Source: Anaerolineae bacterium (GTDB lineage Bacteria; Chloroflexota; Anaerolineae; B4-G1). Taken from it: a stretch of 5,803 nt of DNA. Shown one piece after another: positions 1 to 5,595 of this stretch. The number at the start of each line of letters is the position of its first letter. Position 1 is the stretch's first letter. The stretch is from assembly GCA_030620125.1 (NCBI GenBank), contig JAUXFI010000135.1, forward strand, positions 1 to 5,803, in the 5' to 3' direction. Under the pieces are notes generated by a model that worked only from the letters and a program-made list of their open reading frames with translations, was not told where the DNA came from and ran no database searches. The translations under genes were made by a program, and so were the position numbers.

Positions 1-48
1 GTGTGGGTGGGCGAGGGTGTTGGGGTGTGGGTGGGAGAGGGTGTGGGG
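1..48 (-). repeat. 24-nt in-frame tandem repeat encoding a Thr/Pro linker
   Basis: Two direct 24-nt units (1-24 and 25-48) differ at only two positions, and a partial third unit begins at 49. On the minus strand each unit encodes eight residues of the type TPSPTHTP, so copy-number change keeps the frame. Further upstream in the linker, two near copies of ETVTP/ETVTL (residues ~477-489) repeat at DNA level around 95-135. The array runs off the window, so its full copy number is unseen. Confidence 0.8.
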
Positions 49-1556
49 GTGTCTGAGGGGATGGTAGTTGTGGGAGTCTCCGTTGGCGCGAGGGTGACGG
101 TCTCCGTCAGCACAGGCGTGACGGTCTCCACCGGTAGCTCGGTTGGCGTGGGCGTGAGAGTCTCAGCCGGAGGTGGCGCGCTGCCGGCCTCCTCGACGAG
201 CAGGTAGGTGGGGCCGCCGATGATGCAGCCCCTGCTGTCAGCACAACGGGCCCTGGGCAACGCGAGTGTGTATTGTCCGTCCACCGGCTCGATCACTTGC
301 TCTGCGCCGGTTTGGTCAATCAGCCGCGCTTGTGCAGCCAGGGCGGGCAGCGACACAGTTGCGTCGGCCTCCGTGCGCGCCCAGAGAACGCGCGTGGTGA
401 GACCGCCCCGCTCGAGGGTGACCACCGTGTAGAGTGAGTGGCGACCCTCGCGGGCAGAGACGGTACCGGCATAGTTTGTCGTGATCAGCCGGTAGGCATC
501 GAAGGCCGGGCGGTGGCTAAAGTCGGGGCGCATGATGCCAAAAGGCTCGAAATTTGGCGGCAGGTCGTTATCGAACCATTTGTAGACGGCGATACGTTCT
601 GCCCCCTGGCTGAGCGCCAGGGCAAAGGACTGTAACAAGAAGCTGGACTGTTCCTCCAGGCTGATCTCATAGTTGGCTGCCGCCATAGGCCACTGAGGGT
701 CGGAATTGGGCGGGGCGTTGGTCTCGTTGAGCCATACGGGTTTCCGGAGGCCGTAGGCAGCCAGGGCCGCGCGGGTCTCGCCAAAGATATCGGGAACAGT
801 CTCTGTCCGGAAGTAAATGTGTAGGGACACAACGTCAAAGTAGTAACCGTGCTCAGGGCCTGTGGGGTCCTGGGTGGCCAGGGCCAGGAAGCGACGCAGA
901 TAGGTCTTGTCGTGCCAGGTGGTCGTGCCTGCCAGGTGTATGGTGACGTCGGGGTTGGCCTGGTGAGCGGCCAGGTAGGCGACTTTGAGCAGTTGGTAGT
1001 ACTCCTCCATTGAGCCGCACCATTCAGCCCCGTAGGTATCTGGGGCGATGTCCGGCTCGTTCCATACGATCCAGCGGTTGATGCGTCCGGCATACGTCCC
1101 GGCAACGCGGCGCACGAACGCCGCCCACAGGTTGCCGGGGTCGTCCACCGGCAGATCCAGCCCCCGTGGAACGCCGCAGCCGGGCGAGCCATCGGTGGCC
1201 CAGGCGGGGGTGTACTTTAAGAGTCCAACTACCTCGCGCCCCTGACCAGCGGCCAGGCTCAACCAATCGTCGGGCACGTGGTGGCCGTTCCAATCATCGG
1301 GGCCGCCGGGCTGCAGCTCTGACCAGTAAAAGAGGATGCGGTCCCAGCCCACGCGCGCCTCGGCCGCGGCGACGGGATCGCGGAAGGCTTCGACCGCCCC
1401 GAAACGAGGATCTGGTGGTGAGTCTTGCGCGGCAACAGGCCAGGCAAAAATGACCAATGACCAATGAACAATGAACAATGAAACGATGAACAATGAACAA
1501 CGGCCAGATCGTCTTGGGGTTTGAGCTTTGGGGTTTGGGCTTTGGGATGGCGTCAT
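1..1556 (-). CDS. Secreted glycoside hydrolase, clan GH-A-like (GH39/GH5-type barrel), C-terminus cut off by window
   Basis: The frame is open for 518 codons from ATG 1556 to the window edge, so the 3' end is missing. Residues 1-43 look like a Sec signal peptide. Residues ~45-360 read as a (beta/alpha)8 glycosidase: LLKYTPAWA (112-120), WIVWNEPD (162-169, E167 candidate acid/base at the end of strand 4), VVSLHIYF (242-249), KPVWLNETN (272-280, E278 candidate nucleophile) and AVYKWFDN (323-330). The Asn-Glu-Pro motif and a second Glu about 110 residues later are clan GH-A hallmarks, so a retaining hydrolase acting outside the cell is inferred; the substrate is unknown. Residues ~365-456 look beta-rich, with C438 and C444 possibly a disulfide. 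From ~459 a Thr/Pro/Glu linker begins, as in wall- or surface-tethered enzymes. The start is chosen because ATG overlaps the recJ stop as ATGA and gives a proper n-region. I see no Shine-Dalgarno sequence, which suggests coupling to recJ. Confidence 0.85.
   Translation of the reverse strand, partial: MTPSQSPNPKAQTPRRSGRCSLFIVSLFIVHWSLVIFAWPVAAQDSPPDPRFGAVEAFRDPVAAAEARVGWDRILFYWSELQPGGPDDWNGHHVPDDWLSLAAGQGREVVGLLKYTPAWATDGSPGCGVPRGLDLPVDDPGNLWAAFVRRVAGTYAGRINRWIVWNEPDIAPDTYGAEWCGSMEEYYQLLKVAYLAAHQANPDVTIHLAGTTTWHDKTYLRRFLALATQDPTGPEHGYYFDVVSLHIYFRTETVPDIFGETRAALAAYGLRKPVWLNETNAPPNSDPQWPMAAANYEISLEEQSSFLLQSFALALSQGAERIAVYKWFDNDLPPNFEPFGIMRPDFSHRPAFDAYRLITTNYAGTVSAREGRHSLYTVVTLERGGLTTRVLWARTEADATVSLPALAAQARLIDQTGAEQVIEPVDGQYTLALPRARCADSRGCIIGGPTYLLVEEAGSAPPPAETLTPTPTELPVETVTPVLTETVTLAPTETPTTTIPSDTPTPSPTHTPTPSPTH
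1428..1556 (-). other. Predicted Sec signal peptide of the glycoside hydrolase (residues 1-43)
   Basis: The n-region (1-19) carries K10, R15, R16 and R19. The hydrophobic core (20-39) is CSLFIVSLFIVHWSLVIFAW, and the end, PVAA-QD, fits signal peptidase I with V41 and A43 at -3 and -1. RR is not followed by the twin-arginine consensus, so Sec export is likelier than Tat. C20 is not in a convincing lipobox because it precedes the core. Most of the core is encoded by the heptamer array at 1451-1500, and the n-region by the TTGGGNT-like array. Confidence 0.75.
1451..1500 (+). repeat. Short tandem heptamer array, TGA(A/C)CAA x7
   Basis: Seven consecutive units: TGACCAA, TGACCAA, TGAACAA, TGAACAA, an 8-nt TGAAACGA, TGAACAA, TGAACAA. 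Read on the plus strand the array contains stops. On the minus strand it has no stop, and every frame cycles through Leu-Phe-Ile-Val-His-(Cys/Trp)-Ser. The array lies inside the 5' end of the glycoside hydrolase and supplies its signal-peptide core. Related arrays are at 3363-3397 and 5593-5614. Confidence 0.9.
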
Positions 1557-1569
1557 TGGGATTTGAGGA
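1514..1569 (+). repeat. Second heptamer array, TTGGGNT-like, spanning the recJ stop and hydrolase start
   Basis: Eight 7-nt steps in unbroken register: TTGGGGT, TTGAGCT, TTGGGGT, TTGGGCT, TTGGGAT, the divergent GGCGTCA, TTGGGAT, TTGAGGA. On the minus strand it encodes the last residues of RecJ (ILKSQ) in one frame and the Pro/Ser/Asn-rich hydrolase n-region in another. The unit differs from the TGAACAA family, so this looks like a separate short-repeat type. Confidence 0.75.
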
Positions 1570-3307
1570 TTTCGGCGTGGGGAACAGCCTCGTCCAACCC
1601 TGCCGGCCGGATGTCCTGCACGTTCAACTGGAGCCGCCGCCGGTCGTTCCATTCGTTGATTTCAAGGTGGTAGACGAGGTCCACCCGGTCGGGCAGTTCG
1701 CCGGCCCATTCTCCCTGCCGGAAGGCGATGCCGCCCCAGGTGACACGCCCATCGGAAAGTGTGAGTTTGAGGTGTCTCCCTTCTTTTCCCACGGCCCGCT
1801 GGCCCAGGAGACGGACGTTCCGGCTGAGGAAAAGGGGGTGGGGGTTAGCGTAACCACACGGCTCCAGTTGTGTCAATTCGCGTTGCAGTTCCCACGACAT
1901 CTGGGCAAGCTCGACATCTGCATCCACAGCCAGGACAGGGGTCAGGTCAACGCCGGCCAGTTGCTCGGCGGCCAGCGTCCGCAGCCGCTCGGCCAGCCCG
2001 TCCAGGTGCTGATTCGAGACAGTGAAACCAGCGGCAGCGGCGTGTCCCCCGTGGCGGACCAGCAGGTCAGTACACTCGTCAAGCGCGCGGGTGATGTGGA
2101 ATTCCTCGATGGAGCGGGCGGAGCCGTGGCTGACCTCTTTGCCCACTTCGACGACGACGGCGGGACGGTAGAACTCGTCAACCAGCCGGCTGGCGACGAG
2201 GCCAACGATGCCGGCCGGAAAGTCGGGCGCGGCGGCAAAGATGAGAGGCGCTTCGTCCACCGTGTCCAGGGCAATCTGGCGGGCCTGCTCGTGGGTCCCT
2301 AGCGTGATCTGCTGGCGCTCGCGGTTCAGCCGACTCAACTCGCCGGCCAGCCGTTCGGCTTCGGCGGGGTACTCGGTCTCCAAAAGTTGATAGGCGACTT
2401 TGGCGTGAGCCAGCCGCCCGGCGGCATTGATCCGTGGCCCCAGCACGTAGCCTATGGCGGTGGTGTCCACCTGCCCAGGCTTGAGGTTAGCCTGGCGGCA
2501 GAGAGCCTCGACGCCTGGGCGCTCCATACGGTTGATGCGTTCCAGTCCACGGTGCACCAGCGCGCGATTTTCGCCCACGAGAGGTACCAGGTCGGCCACG
2601 GTTCCCAGTGCGACCAGGTCCACCAGGTCTCCCTCCTCCAGCCGCACCTCTCGCGTGGTTACAGGGGTCTGCCGGTGGCTGCGCAGCAGGGCCTGGGCCA
2701 GTTTGTAGGCGACTCCTACCCCGGCCAGTTCGCCGAACGGGTAGCGACTGTCGGCTCGCTTGGGGTCAACCACGGCCACGGCGGCGGGCAATTTGGCTCC
2801 GACGGAGTGATGGTCGGTGATGATGACGTCGAGGCCCAGCCGGTTGGCGCAGGCGACCTCGTCCAGCGCGCGCGCGCCACAGTCCACGGTGACGGCGACG
2901 CGGATGCCGTCGCTGGCCAGTTGGGTCAGGGCCTCCTCGTGCAGGCCGTATCCCTCGTCTAAGCGGTGGGGGATGTAGGGGCGCACGCGGCCCCCGAGCG
3001 CCCGCAGTGTCTGGACCAGGAGCGCTGTCGCGGTGATCCCGTCGGCGTCAAAGTCGCCGTATACGACGATGGGCTCGCCGGCGCGCAGCGCCTGTCGTAG
3101 GCGGGTGATGGCAGCGGGCATATCTTTCAGATCGAAGGGGCTGGCCTCGCCGTGCTCGCCCGTGAGGAATGCAGCCACCTCAGCCGGGTCTGTGACACCA
3201 CGATTGTAGAGCACCTGCACGACGATGGGGTGCAAGTCGGAAAAGCGGGCGATGTGGCTGGGCGGGGCGGGTGGTGCGACTTGCCAGCGTTTGGGGCGTG
3301 GGGACAT
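1553..3307 (-). CDS. recJ: Single-stranded-DNA-specific 5'-3' exonuclease RecJ
   Basis: RecJ degrades single-stranded DNA 5' to 3' in recombination repair (RecF pathway), mismatch repair and base excision repair. At 584 residues the protein has normal family length and all expected parts. The DHH domain carries GDFDADG (84-90), TVDCG (140-144), the name-giving DHH (165-167) and LGTVADLVPL (234-243), which supply the metal-binding aspartates and histidines. GPRINAAGR (290-298) follows. The DHHA1 domain shows SHGSARS (393-399) and GGHAAAAGF (420-428). The C-terminal ~110 residues match the RecJ OB fold, with LEPCGYANPHPLF at 481-493. The ATG at 3307 follows GGAG with a 5-nt spacer. Its stop overlaps the hydrolase start by 4 nt. 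No catalytic residue appears to be missing. Confidence 0.96.
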   Translation of the reverse strand: MSPRPKRWQVAPPAPPSHIARFSDLHPIVVQVLYNRGVTDPAEVAAFLTGEHGEASPFDLKDMPAAITRLRQALRAGEPIVVYGDFDADGITATALLVQTLRALGGRVRPYIPHRLDEGYGLHEEALTQLASDGIRVAVTVDCGARALDEVACANRLGLDVIITDHHSVGAKLPAAVAVVDPKRADSRYPFGELAGVGVAYKLAQALLRSHRQTPVTTREVRLEEGDLVDLVALGTVADLVPLVGENRALVHRGLERINRMERPGVEALCRQANLKPGQVDTTAIGYVLGPRINAAGRLAHAKVAYQLLETEYPAEAERLAGELSRLNRERQQITLGTHEQARQIALDTVDEAPLIFAAAPDFPAGIVGLVASRLVDEFYRPAVVVEVGKEVSHGSARSIEEFHITRALDECTDLLVRHGGHAAAAGFTVSNQHLDGLAERLRTLAAEQLAGVDLTPVLAVDADVELAQMSWELQRELTQLEPCGYANPHPLFLSRNVRLLGQRAVGKEGRHLKLTLSDGRVTWGGIAFRQGEWAGELPDRVDLVYHLEINEWNDRRRLQLNVQDIRPAGLDEAVPHAEILKSQ

Positions 3308-3336
3308 TGGGACTCCGTTCCAATGAACGACATCTC

Positions 3337-3361
3337 AGCACACAGGATTGCAGCCTGTGCT
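3337..3361. repeat. Imperfect palindrome in the recJ leader
   Basis: CACAGG (3341-3346) pairs with CCTGTG (3354-3359) around a 7-nt loop. With a 2-nt bulge, AGC/GCT at the outer ends extends the stem. It lies 30-54 nt upstream of the recJ ATG, between the heptamer array and the Shine-Dalgarno sequence, so it would fold in the recJ leader if transcription starts upstream. It may be a small dispersed palindrome; one copy cannot show that. Confidence 0.45.
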
Positions 3362-3362
3362 C

Positions 3363-3397
3363 TCATTGTTCATTGATTCATTGCTTCATTGTTCATT
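3363..3397 (-). repeat. Short tandem array of the TGAACAA family upstream of recJ
   Basis: Read on the minus strand the units are TGAACAA, TGAAGCAA, TGAATCAA, TGAACAA and a terminal TGAGA, mixing 7- and 8-nt periods. The orientation is opposite to the array at 1451-1500. It sits 56-90 nt upstream of the recJ start. A single unit, CAATGAACGA, occurs nearby at 3321-3330 on the plus strand. Confidence 0.85.
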
Positions 3398-3405
3398 AGT
3401 GTGTT

Positions 3406-3434
3406 ATCTTACCACAGCGCAGGCAAAAGGAAAA
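3406..3434 (-). promoter_or_regulatory. Weak candidate promoter for recJ
   Basis: TAAGAT (3411-3406) lies 17 nt downstream of TTTTCC (3434-3429) on the minus strand. The -35 box is poor and coincides with the T-tail of the upstream terminator. Transcription would begin near 3399, just before the heptamer array, giving a leader of about 90 nt. It is proposed mainly because recJ follows a terminator and needs its own promoter. Confidence 0.3.
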
Positions 3435-3459
3435 GCCCTTCTCCGTAGCGGGGAAGGGC
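3425..3459 (-). terminator. Rho-independent terminator of the DUF4870-like gene pair
   Basis: A 10-bp stem (3459-3450 with 3444-3435, one G-T pair) closes a 5-nt loop and is followed on the minus strand by TTTTCCTTTT. The T-rich tail occurs only on that side, so it works for leftward transcription. It lies about 175 nt past the stop of the gene at 3635-3964 and separates that operon from recJ. Confidence 0.85.
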
Positions 3460-3634
3460 CTCCCTGTACCTCGTCTCAGGGGGGGCTGGTACACGACGGC
3501 ACGAGTCCATCACCAGTTGCACGCCCGCCAGGAATCACCAAATCCCTGCCTTGAGCGGCAAAACTGCCTCCTAGATGGGGATCTGACGATTCTCTCTGAG
3601 TGAATAACTGACGAAGGATGCCCGCCGAGCTGTA
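3460..3634 (-). other. Long 3' untranslated stretch between the DUF4870-like pair and its terminator
   Basis: There is no convincing gene here. On the minus strand this 175-nt stretch should be transcribed with the small membrane protein genes. A 6-bp inverted repeat (TGTACC at 3465-3470, GGTACA at 3488-3493) enclosing a run of G/C sits 5 nt before the terminator stem. No tRNA T-loop or known riboswitch core was recognised. A 3'-derived small RNA is possible but unsupported. Confidence 0.4.
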
Positions 3635-3964
3635 CTAGATCCAGCCCTGGTTCTTGCAAAAGTCAGTCACCCCGGGAATGGTGACCCACTCGCCCTGGTA
3701 GGACTTGACGGCCAGATAGATCACGTAAATGAGCCAAATGACCCAAAGGACGCAGCCAACGCCGATGAAACTGAGCACCAGACCAATGATCCAGCCCACT
3801 GCGGCCAGCACGAGGGACTGGACAGCGTGATACTTGATGAAGGGGCGCTGCTTCTTGTCCTCCAGCAGGAGGACGACGATCGCGATGGGCCAGAAGAGCC
3901 AGCTCAAAAGTGCCCATAGCTTGTCATCTTGCGTGATTTCTCCGCCAACCATTTCTTCAGCCAT
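3635..3964 (-). CDS. DUF4870-like small membrane protein, second of a tandem pair
   Basis: This 109-residue protein has a short acidic N-terminus, ITQDDKLWALLS (10-21), and three predicted membrane segments (about 17-35, 49-69 and 71-87). The link between the first two, EDKKQRPFIKYHAVQS (35-50), is the PF-x-K/R-x-H-A pattern I associate with DUF4870/Tic20-like proteins, whose function is unknown. The tail SYQGEWVTIPGVTDFCKNQGW (88-108) is polar and nearly shared with the neighbour. The start is firm: AAGGAGG lies 8 nt before the ATG. It is 46 nt downstream of its paralogue and probably co-transcribed from the promoter at 4413-4440. It has about 7 more residues around membrane segments 2-3 than its partner, plus C71 and C103. 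Confidence 0.88.
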   Translation of the reverse strand: MAEEMVGGEITQDDKLWALLSWLFWPIAIVVLLLEDKKQRPFIKYHAVQSLVLAAVGWIIGLVLSFIGVGCVLWVIWLIYVIYLAVKSYQGEWVTIPGVTDFCKNQGWI

Positions 3965-3980
3965 TTTCTTTGCCTCCTTA

Positions 3981-3999
3981 TATTGATTGTATTGATTGT
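3981..3999. repeat. Two-copy 9-nt direct repeat between the paired small genes
   Basis: TATTGATTG occurs twice head to tail (3981-3989 and 3990-3998), immediately upstream of the Shine-Dalgarno sequence at 3973-3979. On the minus strand each copy creates a TACAAT box. I find no acceptable -35 element at 16-18 nt, so an internal promoter is doubtful. The AT-rich repeat may simply keep the ribosome site unstructured. Confidence 0.55.
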
Positions 4000-4010
4000 A
4001 TAGAACAAAT

Positions 4011-4334
4011 CTACGCCCAGCCCTGGTTCTTTACAAAGTCAGAGATGACCGGGACTTCTACCCACTCGCCCTGATAGGACTTGATGCCCAGGTAGATGGC
4101 GTAGAACCACACTAATATGCCGATGCAAGCCCAACTGAGAAGAACCCCCACGATGCCCAGGATGATGGACACCACTGCGTTATACTTGAGGAACGGGCGA
4201 TTCTTCTTGTCCTCTATCAACAGCACGACGATGCCGATCAAGGGGCAGAAAATATAACTCAAGAGTGCCCACAGCTTATCATCCTGCGTAATCTCCTCGC
4301 CACCCGCAGGCGTGCCAACCATTTCCTCTGCCAT
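4011..4334 (-). CDS. DUF4870-like small membrane protein, first of a tandem pair
   Basis: This 107-residue protein is a clear paralogue of the one at 3635-3964. MAEEMVG and EITQDDKLWALLS are identical, and the C-terminal tails share 16 of 24 residues (KSYQGEWV, P, DF, KNQGW). Three membrane segments are predicted at about 22-40, 53-69 and 70-85. The cytosolic-looking loop EDKKNRPFLKYNAV (41-54) has Asn where the partner has the family-typical His. An extra TPAG lies in the N-terminal head. The ATG follows AGGGAGGT with about 8 nt spacing, and the gene is first after a strong promoter with a roughly 70-nt leader. Function is unknown; two divergent copies could form a hetero-oligomer, which is only inference. 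Confidence 0.88.
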   Translation of the reverse strand: MAEEMVGTPAGGEEITQDDKLWALLSYIFCPLIGIVVLLIEDKKNRPFLKYNAVVSIILGIVGVLLSWACIGILVWFYAIYLGIKSYQGEWVEVPVISDFVKNQGWA

Positions 4335-4412
4335 TTTGTCTTACCTCCCTATGCTCGTTGGATTTGATGAAGCGCCCACGCGCCGCGCTCCACCGACGAA
4401 TATATGCCGCTT

Positions 4413-4440
4413 ATTGTAGCGATTATTGCAGAGTTGTCAA
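4413..4440 (-). promoter_or_regulatory. Sigma70-type promoter of the DUF4870-like operon
   Basis: On the minus strand TTGACA (4440-4435) is a perfect -35 box. It is followed by 16 nt and TACAAT (4418-4413), one base off consensus. Transcription should start near 4406, about 70 nt before the ATG at 4334. This is the strongest -35 match in the window. Confidence 0.8.
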
Positions 4441-4450
4441 CTGCGCTCCG

Positions 4451-4527
4451 GGTCTGCTGCGGACCTACGCCGTTGGGGAAGGTCTCTGATCGAGCTACCC
4501 GGCTGTGGCCGGAGACCTTGCCGAACG
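4451..4527. other. Clustered inverted repeats between divergent promoters
   Basis: The gap 4335-4662 holds no credible gene but does hold structure. A 6-bp hairpin lies at 4451-4465. A larger one pairs 4471-4486 with 4512-4527 at 14 of 16 positions, including a perfect 8-bp AAGGTCTC/GAGACCTT. Inside it, CCGGC-TGTG-GCCGG (4499-4512) can form an alternative stem. Six A residues follow on the plus strand, so no T-tail follows it on either strand. It lies upstream of both predicted start sites, so it would act as DNA, or belong to an unseen transcript or a degenerate palindromic element. Confidence 0.55.
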
Positions 4528-4544
4528 AAAAAAGACCAGCGTGG

Positions 4545-4556
4545 ATCAACGTTGAT
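4545..4556. promoter_or_regulatory. Perfect 12-bp palindrome, candidate operator
   Basis: ATCAACGTTGAT is fully self-complementary and lies between the two divergent promoters, about 70 nt upstream of the fmt -35 and 105 nt from the other -35. Its size and symmetry suit a dimeric DNA-binding protein. There is only one copy and no known matching regulator. Confidence 0.3.
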
Positions 4557-4624
4557 TAGCAGCCAGGATTTTAGACTGCAGAGAGTTTAGCATCATTGCG
4601 CCAAAAAGTCAAAGGCCAGCCAAT

Positions 4625-4653
4625 TTGCCGCTTGCGCCGACCCGTGCTACAAT
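4625..4653 (+). promoter_or_regulatory. fmt promoter placing the start of transcription at the ATG
   Basis: TTGCCG (4625-4630), a 17-nt spacer and TACAAT (4648-4653) fit a sigma70 promoter. The -10 box ends only 9 nt before the fmt ATG (4663), so transcription should begin at about 4660-4663 and leave no room for a ribosome binding site. The only SD-like bases are CAGG at 4654-4657. Confidence 0.7.
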
Positions 4654-4662
4654 CAGGTTGTT

Positions 4663-5595
4663 ATGGCGCGAGTCGTTTTTATGGGCACACCTGAGTTCGC
4701 CGTCCCGGTGTTGGAGGCTCTGGCCGACATACACAAGGTGGTCGGCGTCGTCACGCAGCCGGACCGGCCAGCCGGGCGCGGGCGGCGGTTGTCGCTGTCA
4801 GAGGTCAAGCAGGCGGCGCTGGAGCGGGGACTGCCGTTATCTCAGCCACAGTCGCTGCGCGCGCCGGAGGCTGTGGCTCAACTGGCGGCGTGGAGGCCAG
4901 ATGTTTTCGTCGTGGCGGCCTTCGGGCAGATATTGCGACAGGACGTGCTCGACCTGCCTCCCCACGGATGCATCAACGTCCATGCGTCGCTGCTTCCTCG
5001 CTGGCGGGGCGCTGCCCCGATAGAGGCGGCGATACTGGCTGGCGACGAGGTCACCGGCGTGACGATCATGCAGATGGACGCGGGGTTGGATACAGGCCCC
5101 ATCCTGGCCCAGCGGGAGGAGCCGATCCTGCCCGACGACACGCGGGCGACGTTGGGGGAGCGGCTGGCGCGGCTGGGAGCAGAGTTGCTGATAGAGACGT
5201 TGCCTGCATACCTGGCAGGAGATTTGCCGCCCCGGCCCCAACCGGAGGAGGGAGCGACCTACGCCAGGCAACTGCGCAAGGAGGACGGCCTGCTCGATTG
5301 GTCGCGCCCGGTGGTCGAGTTGGACCGGCAAGTGCGGGCGTTCACCCTCCGGCTGGGCGCGTTCACGACGTGGCGCGGGCAGCGGCTCAAGGTGCTGCGG
5401 GCTGTGCCACTGCCCGCCTGGCAGGGAGAGGCGACACCGGGCACAGTGGTCGCCCTGGTGGATGGAGTAGCCGTCGCTACGGGTGAGGGTGCGTTGCGCC
5501 TGGATGAGGTGCAGTTGGCCGGCAAGCGGCCAATGGACGTCGCTGCTTTTATCCGTGGCAAGCGCGATTTCGTGGGCAGCCGGTTGGGGCAATGA
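4663..5595 (+). CDS. fmt: Methionyl-tRNA formyltransferase
   Basis: The enzyme transfers a formyl group from 10-formyltetrahydrofolate to Met-tRNA(fMet), making the bacterial initiator tRNA, in the cytosol. The 310 residues match the usual length of about 310-320. The N-terminal Rossmann-type domain begins MARVVFMGTPEFAVPVLEAL (1-20) and carries NVHASLLPRWRGAAPIEAA (105-123), with N105 and H107, and MDAGLDTGPIL (138-148), with D143. These line up with E. coli N108, H110 and D146, the catalytic trio. The C-terminal tRNA-binding domain (~205-305) includes LDWSRPVVELDRQVRAF (211-227) and AGKRPMDVAAFIRGKR (286-301). The start is fixed by the family's N-terminal motif. No def gene lies next to it here. 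The stop codon is the first TGA of a heptamer array. Confidence 0.97.
   Translation: MARVVFMGTPEFAVPVLEALADIHKVVGVVTQPDRPAGRGRRLSLSEVKQAALERGLPLSQPQSLRAPEAVAQLAAWRPDVFVVAAFGQILRQDVLDLPPHGCINVHASLLPRWRGAAPIEAAILAGDEVTGVTIMQMDAGLDTGPILAQREEPILPDDTRATLGERLARLGAELLIETLPAYLAGDLPPRPQPEEGATYARQLRKEDGLLDWSRPVVELDRQVRAFTLRLGAFTTWRGQRLKVLRAVPLPAWQGEATPGTVVALVDGVAVATGEGALRLDEVQLAGKRPMDVAAFIRGKRDFVGSRLGQ

Noticed and set aside
485..1192. Minus-strand open frame of 235 codons inside the hydrolase
   Set aside because: It is an alternate frame of the glycosidase, whose own frame carries the WNEPD and WLNETN motifs and stays open for 518 codons. This frame's composition is Pro/Arg/Thr/Ser-rich without recognisable motifs.
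1451..1500. CRISPR-like array
   Set aside because: Units are 7 nt with no spacers, far shorter than CRISPR repeats, and no cas gene is nearby.
1493..2302. Plus-strand open frame of 269 codons antisense to recJ
   Set aside because: It mirrors conserved recJ codons in GC-rich DNA, has no ribosome site, and shows no family resemblance. The same applies to 2387-2962.
3460..3634. tRNA, T-box or riboswitch in the noncoding stretch
   Set aside because: I found no GGTTCGAATCC-like T-loop, no T-box AGGGTGGNACCGCG-like element and no known aptamer core on either strand.
3981..4000. Internal promoter for the second DUF4870-like gene
   Set aside because: TACAAT boxes exist on the minus strand, but no -35 resemblance lies at 16-18 nt upstream; they are a by-product of the 9-nt repeat.
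4471..4533. Rho-independent terminator at the 16-nt inverted repeat
   Set aside because: The A6 run is on the plus strand after the stem, so on the minus strand the T-run precedes the hairpin. Neither strand has stem followed by T-tail.
4349..4549. Small 66-residue minus-strand frame in the fmt/DUF4870 gap
   Set aside because: It runs through the strong promoter at 4413-4440 and the hairpins, has no Shine-Dalgarno sequence and no hydrophobic or motif pattern.
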